Assembly: GCA_040772845.1 (NCBI GenBank)
Contig: JAXGXG010000001.1
Span: 186,001-250,000 of the forward strand
DNA length: 64,000 nucleotides
Direction of reading: 5' to 3'
From: PWXP01 sp040772845
Lineage (GTDB): Bacteria > Planctomycetota > Planctomycetia > Pirellulales > Thermoguttaceae
Notes under the pieces: generated by a model
What the model saw: the letters and a program-made list of their open reading frames with translations, nothing else
What the model was told of the DNA's origin: nothing
The model's database searches: none
In this document: positions 52,081-61,309 of the stretch, piece after piece
Position numbering within the stretch: position 1 is the stretch's first letter
Layout: each line of letters opens with the position of its first letter
Position numbers and translations under genes: made by a program

Positions 52081-53967
52081 TCAGGTTCTTCGGAACTGCT
52101 TGTCCAGTTCCTCGCGGGTGAAGACCAGCGCAGTGGGGCGGCCGTGGGGGCAGTGGTGGGCATCCTGCACGAGATGACGCTGCCGCAGCAGTTCGGTAAC
52201 CTCCTCGGGCGTGAGCCGATCGCCTGCCTTGACCGCCGCTTTGCACGCGATGGAATGCAATAGGGCGTCGAGCAAATCGCGCGGTTCCGGCTGTTTGCCG
52301 CCAACCAGCAGTTGGTCGATCACCTCGCGCAAGACCTCGGCCGGATTCAGGTTGGCCAGCATGGCCGGATAGCCCGAAACGAGAATCGTATCGCCGCCGA
52401 ACGGCTCGATCTGCAGGCCGAGCCGAGCGAGCAGTTCCTGGTTTTCCAGGGCGGCGGCCGCTTCGGCCGCGCCAAGGTCAACCGGCTCCGGAATCAGAAG
52501 TCGCTGCGTCTCGATCGGGCCGGACTCGATCCGGGCGCGCAACTGCTCGTACAGAATCCGTTCGTGCAGCGCGTGCTGGTCGATGATCGTTACGCCATCC
52601 TCGGTCTCCGTGACCAGGTAGGCGTTGTGCACCTGCAGGCCGGTCAGCCGGGCGGCCGGATCCGGCGCCGTTGGCGCGAAATCGGGCCTGGACGACGGCG
52701 GGGCAGGGTAGGGGGCAGCCGGGGCGGGGCAGGGGGCCGAACTCGCGGCAGACCAGGGGTGGTCGATGCGTGTCAGGCTGAGCGATTCCGAGTGGGAGCG
52801 GCCCGGGCCGAAACCGCCGGAGGTCGCCATGCCTCGATCGCGGTTCGTCCGATCCGTTTCGGGCCAGGAGGCGACTTCGTTCTTCGCCCAGTCGACCAAG
52901 TCCTGCCGCATCTGCTGGGCAAGATCGTCTCGCTCGGTCGTTTCCACCGATTCGTTTGCGGTGCGAATGTGCGTGTTCAGGTCTGTGGTGAGGAACTTGC
53001 TGCGAAGCGTCGAAAGAAGCTGACTGTACAACCGCCCGGAATCCTGGAATCGGACCTCAAGCTTCGTCGGATGGACGTTCACATCGACCAGGTCCGGCGG
53101 CATCGTGAACTGCAAGAAGGCAATCGGATACCGGCCGACGGTCAGTAGGCCGCGGTATGCTTCCGTCAACGCATGCTGCAGTGCTCGATCGCGGATGTGT
53201 CGGCCGTTGAGGAACACATACTGGCTTCGATTGTTGCTCCGACTTTGGCTGGGATGGGCCACGTAGCCGGAGAGTGTAATATCGCCGTCGTTGCTCTCGA
53301 CGTAGAACAACTGGTCCGCCAGATCGCGTCCGAAGAAGCGGGCAATCCGGTCAAGCTGCCCTTCCGACGCCGGCAGGTCGAATACGCTGCGATCGTTGTG
53401 CCGGAGGGTGAAATGAACGTGCGGCGCCGGAAGTGCAATGCGCGTGAATGCCTCGCTCACGTGCCCGAACTCGGTCGAAACGGTCCGCATGAACTTCCGT
53501 CGCACCGGCGTATTGTAGAACAGGTTGTGGACCTCGATGAGGGTTCCGGGGGGGCAACCGCAAGGCGTTACCTCGCCGACGTTGCCGCCGGCGACCTCCA
53601 ACTCCGCACCGCTCTGGCTGTCCGGCGTGCGGCTGCGCAATACGGTGCGGCTGATCTCGGCGATTGAGGCCAACGCCTCGCCGCGGAATCCGAGTGTATT
53701 GACGCGGAAGAGGTCGTCGGCGTCGGCGAGTTTGCTGGTCGCATGACTGGCGACGGCGAGCGGCAGTTCCTCGGCCGGAATCCCCTGGCCGTTGTCTACA
53801 ACTCGCACCAACTCCATCCCGCCCTTTTCGACCGCAACGTCGATACGCGAAGCACCTGCGTCGACGGCGTTCTCCATCAGTTCCTTGACGACGCTGGCCG
53901 GGCGTTCGACCACTTCGCCGGCGGCAATCTTGTTGATGAGCGACTGGGATAATTGGCGAATCGGCAT
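52081..53967 (-). CDS. mutL: DNA mismatch repair protein MutL
   Basis: MutL couples MutS mismatch recognition to strand removal. The 628-residue protein has the GHKL ATPase motifs: ELMENAVDAGASRIDV, VVDNGQGIPAEEL, and TLGFRGEALASIAEIS. The C-terminal endonuclease motif DQHALHERILYE (DQHAx2Ex4E) and CPHGRPT are present, so it is a nicking-type MutL as in organisms lacking MutH. A Pro/Ala-rich linker (about 400-440) joins the domains. Start at ATG 53967. Confidence 0.97.
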   Translation of the reverse strand: MPIRQLSQSLINKIAAGEVVERPASVVKELMENAVDAGASRIDVAVEKGGMELVRVVDNGQGIPAEELPLAVASHATSKLADADDLFRVNTLGFRGEALASIAEISRTVLRSRTPDSQSGAELEVAGGNVGEVTPCGCPPGTLIEVHNLFYNTPVRRKFMRTVSTEFGHVSEAFTRIALPAPHVHFTLRHNDRSVFDLPASEGQLDRIARFFGRDLADQLFYVESNDGDITLSGYVAHPSQSRSNNRSQYVFLNGRHIRDRALQHALTEAYRGLLTVGRYPIAFLQFTMPPDLVDVNVHPTKLEVRFQDSGRLYSQLLSTLRSKFLTTDLNTHIRTANESVETTERDDLAQQMRQDLVDWAKNEVASWPETDRTNRDRGMATSGGFGPGRSHSESLSLTRIDHPWSAASSAPCPAPAAPYPAPPSSRPDFAPTAPDPAARLTGLQVHNAYLVTETEDGVTIIDQHALHERILYEQLRARIESGPIETQRLLIPEPVDLGAAEAAAALENQELLARLGLQIEPFGGDTILVSGYPAMLANLNPAEVLREVIDQLLVGGKQPEPRDLLDALLHSIACKAAVKAGDRLTPEEVTELLRQRHLVQDAHHCPHGRPTALVFTREELDKQFRRT

Positions 53968-54054
53968 AGTTGAATCGGAAGCGAAAACGAATCGCGTCGA
54001 ATGTCTTCTTGACTGGTGGGAAGGCGACAGGTCCCGAACTTCGGTTCCTATGGG

Positions 54055-55473
54055 TCAAAGGTCGTACTGCTTGATCTTTCGGTAGAGCGTCCGTTCTCCG
54101 ATCCCCAACATGCGGGCGGCTTCCTCGCGGTTCCCGCCGGTGAACCGGAGCGTCTCGCCCAGGAACAAACGTTCGAGTTCCTCGAGCGGCCGACCGACAA
54201 GACTGCCAAGCGAGGCGGCGTCGAGCGGGCCGTCCGGCTCGGGCTTCTCTTCCACGTCGGTCAGTTCTTCCGGCAGATCGTCCAGATCCAGCAGTTCGTC
54301 GTAGTCGACCACGACCATGCTTTCCACCACGTTGCGGAGCTGACGCACATTGCCTGGCCAATCGAACGCAGCCAGACGACGGCGGGCCGCCGAGGTCATT
54401 CCCTTCACCTGCTTGCCGTGCTGTTTGATGAACTGTTTGATGAAATAGTCGATCAGGATCGGGATATCCTGGCGTCGCTCGCGGAGTGCCGGAAGACGCA
54501 CCGTAACGACCTTCAGCCGGTGATACAGGTCGCGGCGAAAGGCGCCTGCTTCGATCGCATCTTCCAGGTCGCGGTTGGTGGCCGACAGCAAACGGACGTT
54601 GACCTTGATGGGTTGATTCGAGCCGACGCGGGTGATCTCGCCGTTTTCGAGCACGCGGAGAAGCTTGATCTGTGTGGGCATGGGCATATCGCCCACCTCG
54701 TCCAGGAAGATCGTCCCGCCGTGGGCGTATTCGAACTTCCCGACCCGATCGCTCGATGCGTCGGTGAACGCGCCCCGCACGTGTCCGAACAGTTCGCTTT
54801 CGAGAATGTTCTCGCTCAGCGCCGCACAATTCAGCGCCACAAACGACTTCTCTTTGCGCGGGCTGTTCTGGTGGACTGCCTGAGCGACCAGTTCCTTGCC
54901 GGTCCCCGTTTCGCCTTGGATCAGAACCGCTGCGTTGGTGGGCGCAATCCGCTTGAGCCGCTCGAGAACCGTTCGCATTTGCGGGCTGTCGCCCACAACG
55001 CCTTCAAACCCGAACTTTTCATCGAGTCGTTGGCGCAGCTCCAGGTTGGCGCGCCGCAGCCGGGCGCTTTCGGCCGCACGCTGGGCCGTGGCGCGAAGCT
55101 GGCCGATATCGACCGGTTTGAGCAGGTAGCTGAACGCGCCCCGCTGCATGGCATCGACTGCCGACGGGACCGTGCCGTGCCCCGTGACCAGGATGACCTG
55201 CGCCTCGGGCTGGGCCGCCTTGGTCCGCTGCAGAACGCCCAGTCCGTCCAGGTCGTTCATTACCAGATCGGTCACCACGACGTCAAAGGCCGCCTGCTCC
55301 GCCTCTTCCGCCCCGGCAGTCCCGGAAGTTGCCACACGGCACTCGAAACCCACTCGTTCGAGGGCTTCGGCGACAGTCTCGGCATGAGACGGGTCGTTGT
55401 CGACCACCAGCGCCCGGTAGGGTGCTTCCGGTGCGCCGGCATCGGTGCTCGCTTGTTTTTTGACTTCGTTCAT
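54055..55473 (-). CDS. NtrC-family sigma-54 response regulator
   Basis: This 472-residue protein has an N-terminal receiver domain (VVDNDPSHAE, phospho-acceptor Asp in VVVTDLVMND, Lys in LLKPVD), a sigma-54 AAA+ domain with Walker A GETGTGKE and FLDEVGDM, and a C-terminal Fis-type HTH (REEAARMLGIGERTLYRKI). The sigma-54 contact loop is GAFTDA instead of GAFTGA. No histidine kinase is adjacent, so its partner is elsewhere. ATG 55473 is chosen; an ATG four codons upstream is also possible. The 266 bases upstream show no gene. Confidence 0.93.
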   Translation of the reverse strand: MNEVKKQASTDAGAPEAPYRALVVDNDPSHAETVAEALERVGFECRVATSGTAGAEEAEQAAFDVVVTDLVMNDLDGLGVLQRTKAAQPEAQVILVTGHGTVPSAVDAMQRGAFSYLLKPVDIGQLRATAQRAAESARLRRANLELRQRLDEKFGFEGVVGDSPQMRTVLERLKRIAPTNAAVLIQGETGTGKELVAQAVHQNSPRKEKSFVALNCAALSENILESELFGHVRGAFTDASSDRVGKFEYAHGGTIFLDEVGDMPMPTQIKLLRVLENGEITRVGSNQPIKVNVRLLSATNRDLEDAIEAGAFRRDLYHRLKVVTVRLPALRERRQDIPILIDYFIKQFIKQHGKQVKGMTSAARRRLAAFDWPGNVRQLRNVVESMVVVDYDELLDLDDLPEELTDVEEKPEPDGPLDAASLGSLVGRPLEELERLFLGETLRFTGGNREEAARMLGIGERTLYRKIKQYDL

Positions 55474-55739
55474 AGACCCGATCATACCCGGTTTTTTCCG
55501 CCGGCAGAAGCACCGGTCGTGCAGGGGGCACGGCTCTGCCTGGGCGCGTGGATGGACTCGAAACGTCTCTCCGCGATACACGATTCCCGGCTCAAGAAGG
55601 CTTACTGTTCTCCGTATCTCCAAACCGGTATGCTTCTCCGGCCATGACAGCTATAATGCAATTGTGGGGGGCCGTGCATGGCGCCGGCTGCAATACCCTA
55701 ATCCATTGTATTTTAGAGTGCCCGTAAAGAGGGGGTGCC

Positions 55740-56393
55740 GTGGCTACTGTACTGGAGAGGCATCAGGCGGAGGAGCGTCTTGTGCTGGACGGGGTCTCCT
55801 GGTCCACCTACGAGGCCCTTCTTGCCGACCTGGAGCATGGCGGTGTCCGATTGACCTACGACCACGGGAGGCTCGAAATCGTGTCGCCTTCAAGACAGCA
55901 TGAGCGTTTCAAGAGGCTGATTGGTCGAATGGTCGAAGCGGTAACTGAGGAGTTGCAGATTCCTATCATGAGTACAAGCTCATGGACTCTCAAGTCGGAG
56001 CTGAAGCGTCGCGGCCTTGAGGCCGACGAATCGTACTATGTTGCCAATGAGCCGAAGGTGCGCGGCCGGGAAGACTTAACGCTTCAGCACGATCCGCCGC
56101 CGGATTTGGCGATTGAGGTGGAAATCTCCAGCCCGTGGATCAAGAAGGCCCCCATCTATGCCGAACTGGGCGTGCCCGAAATCTGGCGTTATGACGGCCA
56201 ACGATTGTCCGTCGAGTTGTTGCAGGGAGACCAGACCTACGCAGCCAGTCCAACCAGTGCTGCATTCCCCTTCTTGCCTGTTGAGAAGCTCGAAGCGTTC
56301 CTCGACCGCCGCGCCGAGACGGACGAGACCACCTGGATCCGCCAGTTCCGCGCCTGGGTCCGCGAAGAACTGGCCGACCGCCGGTCTCAGTAG
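55740..56393 (+). CDS. Uma2-family (DUF820) nuclease-fold protein
   Basis: This 217-residue protein starts at GTG 55740. It shows the Uma2 arrangement: LTYDHGRLEIVSPSRQHE near the N-terminus, then PDLAIEVEISS and YAELGVPEIWRYDG, which form the PD-(D/E)XK-like core. The family is expanded in cyanobacteria and planctomycetes and has no settled function. A truncated relative sits at 3785-4180. It opens the accessory island. Confidence 0.88.
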   Translation: MATVLERHQAEERLVLDGVSWSTYEALLADLEHGGVRLTYDHGRLEIVSPSRQHERFKRLIGRMVEAVTEELQIPIMSTSSWTLKSELKRRGLEADESYYVANEPKVRGREDLTLQHDPPPDLAIEVEISSPWIKKAPIYAELGVPEIWRYDGQRLSVELLQGDQTYAASPTSAAFPFLPVEKLEAFLDRRAETDETTWIRQFRAWVREELADRRSQ

Positions 56394-56517
56394 GCTGTCG
56401 GCGGCTCATTGCGGACTGCCTTTCAAGTCTGACCGACAGGCAGTTACGTTTCAATCGGCCGCTTCACGATAGTACCCAGGGGACCGTGTCGTGAGGCAGC
56501 GGAAAAGGGGCATAGCC

Positions 56518-56943
56518 ATGGTGGCGAAGAAACGAGCAAAATGGTGGGTTGTGTCTACTCATGTCCTGACGACAGGCTTTGTGATGCCGTTCCTCGCCGG
56601 CAAAGTAGGTGGCGCCGTCGTGGGCGGATACGGTCTCCGCAGCCTCCCCGCCTTCGCGATACTCCTGGCAATCCAGGCTGCCGGCTACATCGCCGGTACG
56701 TATTATTCCCTGGGGTACCTGCGGAGGAGCACCATCACGGACGATTGGCGGGGATGCATCACACCCTCCGTAATCAGTTTCGTCGTCCTGTCGGTCATCG
56801 GCTTCGTCGCCAACGCCATCCAGGTCAAGGGCTCCATCATGGCGATCGGAATCTTGGTCGTCTTCCACGGTGTGATCATCGTTGCGTTTGCCAAGATCAC
56901 AGCGAGCGGCTTTCACGGCCTCCAAGCCCAAGCGAGTCACTGA
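56518..56943 (+). CDS. Small four-span membrane protein
   Basis: This 141-residue protein has four predicted membrane segments (about 12-32, 42-62, 83-103, 108-128) separated by short charged loops, with no recognised family. ATG 56518 has AAGGGG about seven bases upstream. A 60-base stretch of its coding sequence (about 56756-56817) is repeated at 58615-58676 inside a scrambled segment. Its upstream region (56426-56474) resembles the vapBC promoter region at 60325-60372. Confidence 0.65.
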   Translation: MVAKKRAKWWVVSTHVLTTGFVMPFLAGKVGGAVVGGYGLRSLPAFAILLAIQAAGYIAGTYYSLGYLRRSTITDDWRGCITPSVISFVVLSVIGFVANAIQVKGSIMAIGILVVFHGVIIVAFAKITASGFHGLQAQASH

Positions 56944-56997
56944 CACTTGCGGCCAACTTGCCTTGGGCGCATTGCAGGTTCATCGAGTTGCCAGCCA

Positions 56998-57160
56998 CGG
57001 ATAGAACACGGAAGAAACACGGACGAACAGATCACGAAACACACGAATTACACGAAAGGAAACGGCCATCATCTCGCTCCGCCGTCCAGCCACTTGACGC
57101 TCCGAACTTGCATCCGCCCTTTCGTGTGTTTCGTGTGTTTCGTGTTTTTCGTGGTCCAGG
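56998..57160. repeat. CACGAAA-type inverted repeat
   Basis: CACGAAACACACGAATTACACGAAAGG-like sequence at 57033-57059 is mirrored by CCTTTCGTGTGTTTCGTG at 57118-57154. A similar block occurs at 27583-27605, so this is a dispersed intergenic repeat. The rest of 56944-57464 shows no gene. Confidence 0.75.
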
Positions 57161-57464
57161 CGTGCCTGTCGGGATATTGCCCCGCTTGTTGCCCACAGGC
57201 AAAACGCATTGCCTGTCCTTGCGGTTGTCGTTGAGGTCCCTCAGTATTCTTTGCCGCTCATCAAAGAGGAACAGAAGCCAACAGAGGAAACAGAGGGGTT
57301 GATCAGGCTCTCCCGGGCAGGCGTGACACCCACAGGGTTCCGCTAAGAGGCTTCTAACTCACCGCGTGATCGTTGTCCTTCTCGTCGAACCTTTTTGGCG
57401 CAATCCTGTTCTGTTGCCTCGTTTGATTGCCTGATCGTTTCCGAGACAATCCGACGAGCGCCGC

Positions 57465-57914
57465 TTACTTCCGTGGTCCCGCCGGGGGCGCGCCGGATGG
57501 CTTGCGCTGGAGTCTCCTTACGGCGTCGGCTGGCGACAGGATGGGAATGCTACTCCAGGAACCCAGGGCGAGCAAATGGGAATCGCCGGAGACGATCAGG
57601 TCGGCATGCGAGGAAGCCGCGCATTCGAGAATGGCGTTATCATCGGGGTCGGCCGCGACGGCTCGCACTCTTTCGCGGGGCGCAACGACGTGGCAAAGGT
57701 CGTGCAGTTCGTCGACGAGTGCGAGTACCTGGTCAGGCGTGAGCCCGAACTTCGGCCGCAGCAGAACATCGCGTATTTCGTCCAGAATCGGCATCGACGT
57801 GAAACACCGCACCGAGCCATCCACCGCAATCGCCAGGAGCCGAGCCGGAGGGCCCCCGAAGAGAAACCCGGATATGACGACGTTCGAGTCCAGGACGATT
57901 CGCGGCGTGCTCAT
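57465..57914 (-). CDS. PIN-domain toxin (COG1569-like)
   Basis: This 149-residue PIN ribonuclease begins PRIVLDSNVVISGFLFGGPPARLL, with the first Asp of the site. ILDEIRDVLLRPKFG, DPDDNAILECAASSHADLIVSGD and a final hydrophobic strand complete the four-acid pattern. It overlaps the upstream RHH antitoxin gene by four bases. The pair is a type II toxin-antitoxin module in which the toxin probably cleaves RNA. Confidence 0.9.
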   Translation of the reverse strand: MSTPRIVLDSNVVISGFLFGGPPARLLAIAVDGSVRCFTSMPILDEIRDVLLRPKFGLTPDQVLALVDELHDLCHVVAPRERVRAVAADPDDNAILECAASSHADLIVSGDSHLLALGSWSSIPILSPADAVRRLQRKPSGAPPAGPRK

Positions 57915-58162
57915 CGACGCGCGGCCTTGCGCTTGCGATGGGCCTTAATCTCTTTGGATACGTCGTCCGGCGCGAGCCCGCGGTCCTCGGCAATCTGCCG
58001 GCCGGCGGCGAACAGATCGGCCCAACGCTGCTTCCGTTCGATGTAGGCCCGAGCCGCCTCGCGCAGCAACTCGGACCGGCTGCGCGATTCCGTCCGTGCA
58101 ACCCGGTCGATCTCGCGGAGAAGGCTCTCTTGAAACGCGATGTTCACCGTCGTCGTGCCCAT
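57911..58162 (-). CDS. Ribbon-helix-helix antitoxin
   Basis: This 83-residue protein has an N-terminal RHH fold: TTVNIAFQESLLREIDRVARTESRSRSELLREAARAYIERK, followed by an acidic and basic tail that would block the PIN toxin. ATG 58162 (MGTTTVNIAF) is chosen over a longer frame because the RHH strand starts there. It precedes and overlaps the toxin gene, so the antitoxin is translated first and likely autoregulates. Confidence 0.88.
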   Translation of the reverse strand: MGTTTVNIAFQESLLREIDRVARTESRSRSELLREAARAYIERKQRWADLFAAGRQIAEDRGLAPDDVSKEIKAHRKRKAARR

Positions 58163-58432
58163 TTTGTTTTCTCCATGCGTCACCGTTTGTGGGAACGGCG
58201 CGGCAAGTCTTCTCCGCCCGAGGAAAACGGACAGTACCGCTCTCGCGTTGGTCCGACGGGCAACCGGATCCGGTTCTGCCTGCGTCCCAGCGTGGGAAAT
58301 GACGCGGCCCGCCATCAGCGGCCATGTTCAGTCAATATACAAGGATTGTCTATTCGCTGTCAAATGTCAAGCTGCCCCGATTGGGGGTGTGTGCATGTGC
58401 AAAACGTAATCAGAACGCAAGGACATGGAATG

Positions 58433-58690
58433 CGCTACTTGGCTGCATTGGCCGCCCTCGGTGGGCCTTCCGGATTCGAGGATCCAGCCGAGTGGCAGAG
58501 GCAGTCCCGAGTTGACCGTCCACTGCCGGGACGGACCGTGTGATGCTCGATAGCGATCCCATCATCGATGCGGTTCGACCAGAGTACCCAGGGTACCGTG
58601 TCGTGAGACAGATACATCACACCCTCCTTAATCAGTTTCGTCGTCCTGTCGGTCATCGGCTTCGTCGCCAACGCTAAAAAGAGACAGAAG
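58433..58690 (+). pseudogene. Chimeric relic of vapBC and the four-span membrane gene
   Basis: Bases 58433-58590 closely match 60533-60692 (3' part of the vapB-like gene and first codons of vapC). At the shared GAGTACCCAGG the match switches to the 5' region of the membrane gene (near 56472-56490), then to its interior (56754-56817), and finally to a patch like 57261-57294. Frames are broken throughout. The remainder of 58163-58905 shows no gene. Confidence 0.8.
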
Positions 58691-58905
58691 CCAGCAGAGT
58701 AAGGGCTTGGCGCGCTAGACGGACCATACGGCACGCGGACCGCGAACTTGCGAAAGGATGGTAGGGGCTTGACCGGCAGTGGTTTGCGAACCAGGATTAG
58801 CGTTGGTTCGGGGGCCCGTTCCCGCGATCACCGAGCAGAACAAAGCCGACTTGACACGTTGCGCGGAAGAAAGTCGTCCAAGCGCAGAATGAAAGGAAGT
58901 GGCGC

Positions 58906-59910
58906 GTGAGCGGTTTAATCCTTTACACCTCGGAGGATGGTCAAACCCGCCTGCAACTGCGGGCGGACGGGAAGACGATCTGGCTGACCCAACTGGAGAT
59001 TGCCGAGCTGTTTCAGACGACCAAGCACAACATTTCCATCCACACGAAGAACATTTTCAAGGACGGTGAGTTGGTCCCGGAGGCAACTGTTAAGGAATCC
59101 TTAACAGTTCAGTGGGAGGGGGGACGAGAGGTCAAACGGCACATCCAGTTCTACAACCTCGACCTGATTCTGGCGATCGGCTACCGGGTTCGCTCCCCCC
59201 GTGGCACGCAGTTCCGGCAGTGGGCTACCACCCATCTGCGGGAGTTCGTTGTCAAGGGGTTCGTGATGGACGACGAGCGGCTGAAGAATCCCGGCGGCTG
59301 GGACCACTTCGACGAGTTGCTCGCGCGTATCCGCGAGATCCGCGCTTCGGAAAAGCGGTTTTACCAGAAAGTGCGAGACCTGTTTGCCCTAAGCTCGGAT
59401 TACAAGGTGCGCGAGCAGGATACGAACCTGTTCTTTGCCGAGGTGCAGAACAAGCTTCTCTACGCCGCCACCGGCCACACCGCCGCCGAGTTGATCGTGA
59501 AACGCAGTGACCCCGCCAAGCCGAACATGGCGTTGACGGCCTGGAGTGGCTCGCGTGTCCGCAAGCAGGACATCATCATCGCCAAAAACTACCTCAGCCA
59601 CGATGAAATCGACACCCTCAACCGTCTGGTCGTTATCTTCCTCGAACAGGCGGAACTCCGGGTCAAGCAGCAGAACGACCTGACACTCGACTTCTGGCGG
59701 GACAACGTGGACCGAATGCTGGCATTCAATGACCAGCCGATTCTTATTGGCCCGGGATCGGTAAGCCACAACGACATGAAGCGCATAGCGAACGATCGAT
59801 ATGATGCTTTCGACGAGAACCGCCGCGCTGCCGAAGCGATAGCGGCGGACGCCGAGGATATCAGACAGATCGAGGACCTGGAAAAGAAGCTGAGAGAGAA
59901 GAAGCCCTGA
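58906..59910 (+). CDS. rhuM: RhuM-family virulence/mobile-island protein
   Basis: This 334-residue protein has the RhuM layout: an N-terminal wHTH-like DNA-binding segment (KTIWLTQLEIAELFQTTKHNISIHTKNIF), then HIQFYNLDLILAIGYRVRSPRGTQFRQWATTHLREFVVKGF, which resembles phage Bro/KilA-type domains, and a long C-terminal helical part. RhuM proteins occur on genomic islands; their activity is unresolved. The GTG at 58906 starts the family-like N-terminus. It is flanked by toxin-antitoxin genes and relics. Confidence 0.9.
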   Translation: MSGLILYTSEDGQTRLQLRADGKTIWLTQLEIAELFQTTKHNISIHTKNIFKDGELVPEATVKESLTVQWEGGREVKRHIQFYNLDLILAIGYRVRSPRGTQFRQWATTHLREFVVKGFVMDDERLKNPGGWDHFDELLARIREIRASEKRFYQKVRDLFALSSDYKVREQDTNLFFAEVQNKLLYAATGHTAAELIVKRSDPAKPNMALTAWSGSRVRKQDIIIAKNYLSHDEIDTLNRLVVIFLEQAELRVKQQNDLTLDFWRDNVDRMLAFNDQPILIGPGSVSHNDMKRIANDRYDAFDENRRAAEAIAADAEDIRQIEDLEKKLREKKP

Positions 59911-60041
59911 ACTCTGTCACTCAAGATCGCGCACGTTTGGAGGAGTATTGAACCCTGCGTGTTCGTAGAAGTCGGGCGACTAACAAAAGGTCGCCGCACC
60001 AAGAATCCCTGCGGTCAAGTCACTGTCATGATTGAAGCAGA

Positions 60042-60104
60042 TTGGCGCGTTGAGAAACCGCGTTCAATTCAAATAGGCAGCGGTTTCTCGTGTGCCCGCG
60101 CCAA
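60042..60104. other. Long two-part hairpin
   Basis: Outer stem TTGGCGCG/CGCGCCAA (60042-60049, 60097-60104) and inner stem GAGAAACCGC/GCGGTTTCTC (60052-60061, 60080-60089) enclose an 18-base loop. It lies in the gene-free 59911-60385 between rhuM and vapBC. There is no T run, so it is not a plain terminator. Elsewhere in this stretch only the promoter below was seen. Confidence 0.6.
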
Positions 60105-60319
60105 CGAGAATCGTGTACCGGAACCAGACTGGAGGGCATGCTCTTCGCCGGGGCATCCAACCGGTTCGAGCCAGGGGCAGAAGCCGCGTGCGGATCATCC
60201 TTGGCGAAAGCGTTCGGGGGTGAAGAAAAACTCGGGGTAGTCTCCCGCCAGCCACTACATACCTCCTAAACCAATGGGACATTTCTAATGGTTGACAACC
60301 AGTGGTAATGCCGGGTGAC

Positions 60320-60347
60320 TTGCATCCTTACCGACAGGCAGTTATAC
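60320..60347 (+). promoter_or_regulatory. Candidate sigma-70 promoter of vapBC
   Basis: TTGCAT (60320-60325) and TTATAC (60342-60347) are 16 bases apart and end 39 bases before the vapB-like start. A degenerate copy of this region lies before the membrane gene at 56426. Confidence 0.4.
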
Positions 60348-60385
60348 TTCAGTGAGACGCTTCGCAATAACTGCTCCACGGGAAA

Positions 60386-60643
60386 ATGATCATGTTTCCG
60401 ACCTACCCTGCCGTTCTTCGTGCCGGCCGGCTTGAGTGGGAAGCCGGTAGCCCGCCCGACGACCCCGTTCGCGTCCATGTCACGGTACTCGCTCCGCTGC
60501 CCCCGTCCCCGGCTTCCGGTCCGTCGATGACGAGCGCCTTGGCTGCATTGGCCGCCCTTGGTGGGCCTTCCGGATTCGACGATCCAGCCGAGTGGCAGAG
60601 GCAGTCCCGAGTTGACCGTTCATTACCCGGGCGGACCGAGTGA
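60386..60643 (+). CDS. VapB-like antitoxin
   Basis: This 85-residue protein overlaps the start of a PIN toxin gene, the usual antitoxin position. Its N-terminus (MFPTYPAVLRAGRLEWEAGSPPDDPVRVHVTVLAP) resembles the beta-rich start of short antitoxins, as in the orphan at 16488. The C-terminus (PAEWQRQSRVDRSLPGR) is the probable toxin-binding tail. ATG 60386 or 60392 could start it. Confidence 0.7.
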   Translation: MIMFPTYPAVLRAGRLEWEAGSPPDDPVRVHVTVLAPLPPSPASGPSMTSALAALAALGGPSGFDDPAEWQRQSRVDRSLPGRTE

Positions 60644-61017
60644 TGCTCGACAGCAATCTCATCATCTATGCGGCTCGACCAGAGTACCCAGGCTTGCGAC
60701 GGCTTATCGCGACTCGCTCGCCGGCCGTGTCCGCGATCAGCGTCGTTGAGGTACTCGGCTACTACAAGCTGTCTGAGGAAGATCGTCGGCACTTCGAGGC
60801 TTTCTTCGAGGCGGCCATCATCTTGCCGATCTCCGATGCCGTGGTGACGCGGGCGGTGTCCCTGCGCCAAGCGCGGAATATGTCGCTGGGCGATGCGCTC
60901 GTGGCGGCAACGGCACTGGTGTTCGGGCGGGAGTTGCTGACTCGCAATGTCAAGGACTTCACGGGAGTGCCGGGGCTCGTTGCCGTGGACCCGCTCGCCG
61001 CCGGCGACCCTGCCTGA
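60643..61017 (+). CDS. vapC: VapC PIN-domain ribonuclease toxin
   Basis: This 124-residue PIN protein has Asp3 in MLDSNLIIYAAR, Glu in ISVVEVLGYY, Asp in MSLGDALVAATALV and Asp in TRNVKDF, the full acidic set of VapC RNases. ATG 60643 overlaps the antitoxin stop (ATGA-type). The toxin is expected to cleave tRNA or rRNA when free of its antitoxin. Confidence 0.9.
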   Translation: MLDSNLIIYAARPEYPGLRRLIATRSPAVSAISVVEVLGYYKLSEEDRRHFEAFFEAAIILPISDAVVTRAVSLRQARNMSLGDALVAATALVFGRELLTRNVKDFTGVPGLVAVDPLAAGDPA

Positions 61018-61220
61018 AAGTCACGATCTGCGGTTGAACCGTCGACTGCAACCGAGCCGGCGGTCAGGCGGGGCCTGCACCCTGAAGCGGAAGGGCCAAT
61101 CTTGTCGTACACGTTGCCCGATCCGTTTCGCATCTGACGGAACGCCACACGCCGTGCCGTACCATCGCGCGTCAGGAAATCCCTTCAACCTGCCGAAACC
61201 ACAGGTTCGGGAGGAGCTGA

Positions 61221-61294
61221 GATTTCAGATTTCAGATTTCAGATTCAGTTCGGTCGCGTCTGTCCCGGCCCTTCCGGGTTCGGAAGGGCCGGGA
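61221..61294. repeat. GATTTCA heptamers and a 13-base perfect hairpin
   Basis: Three GATTTCA units plus a partial one (61221-61247) show the same 7-base phasing as the larger arrays. Right after them, TCCCGGCCCTTCC (61263-61275) and GGAAGGGCCGGGA (61282-61294) form a perfect hairpin between convergent vapC and the oxidoreductase gene, possibly acting as a terminator. The remainder of 61018-61309 holds no gene. Confidence 0.75.
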
Positions 61295-61309
61295 GGAATA
61301 GGCGTTGGC

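Noticed and set aside
60150..60190. tRNA T-arm-like GGTTCGAGCC
   Set aside because: No acceptor stem, anticodon arm or CCA-compatible structure around it.
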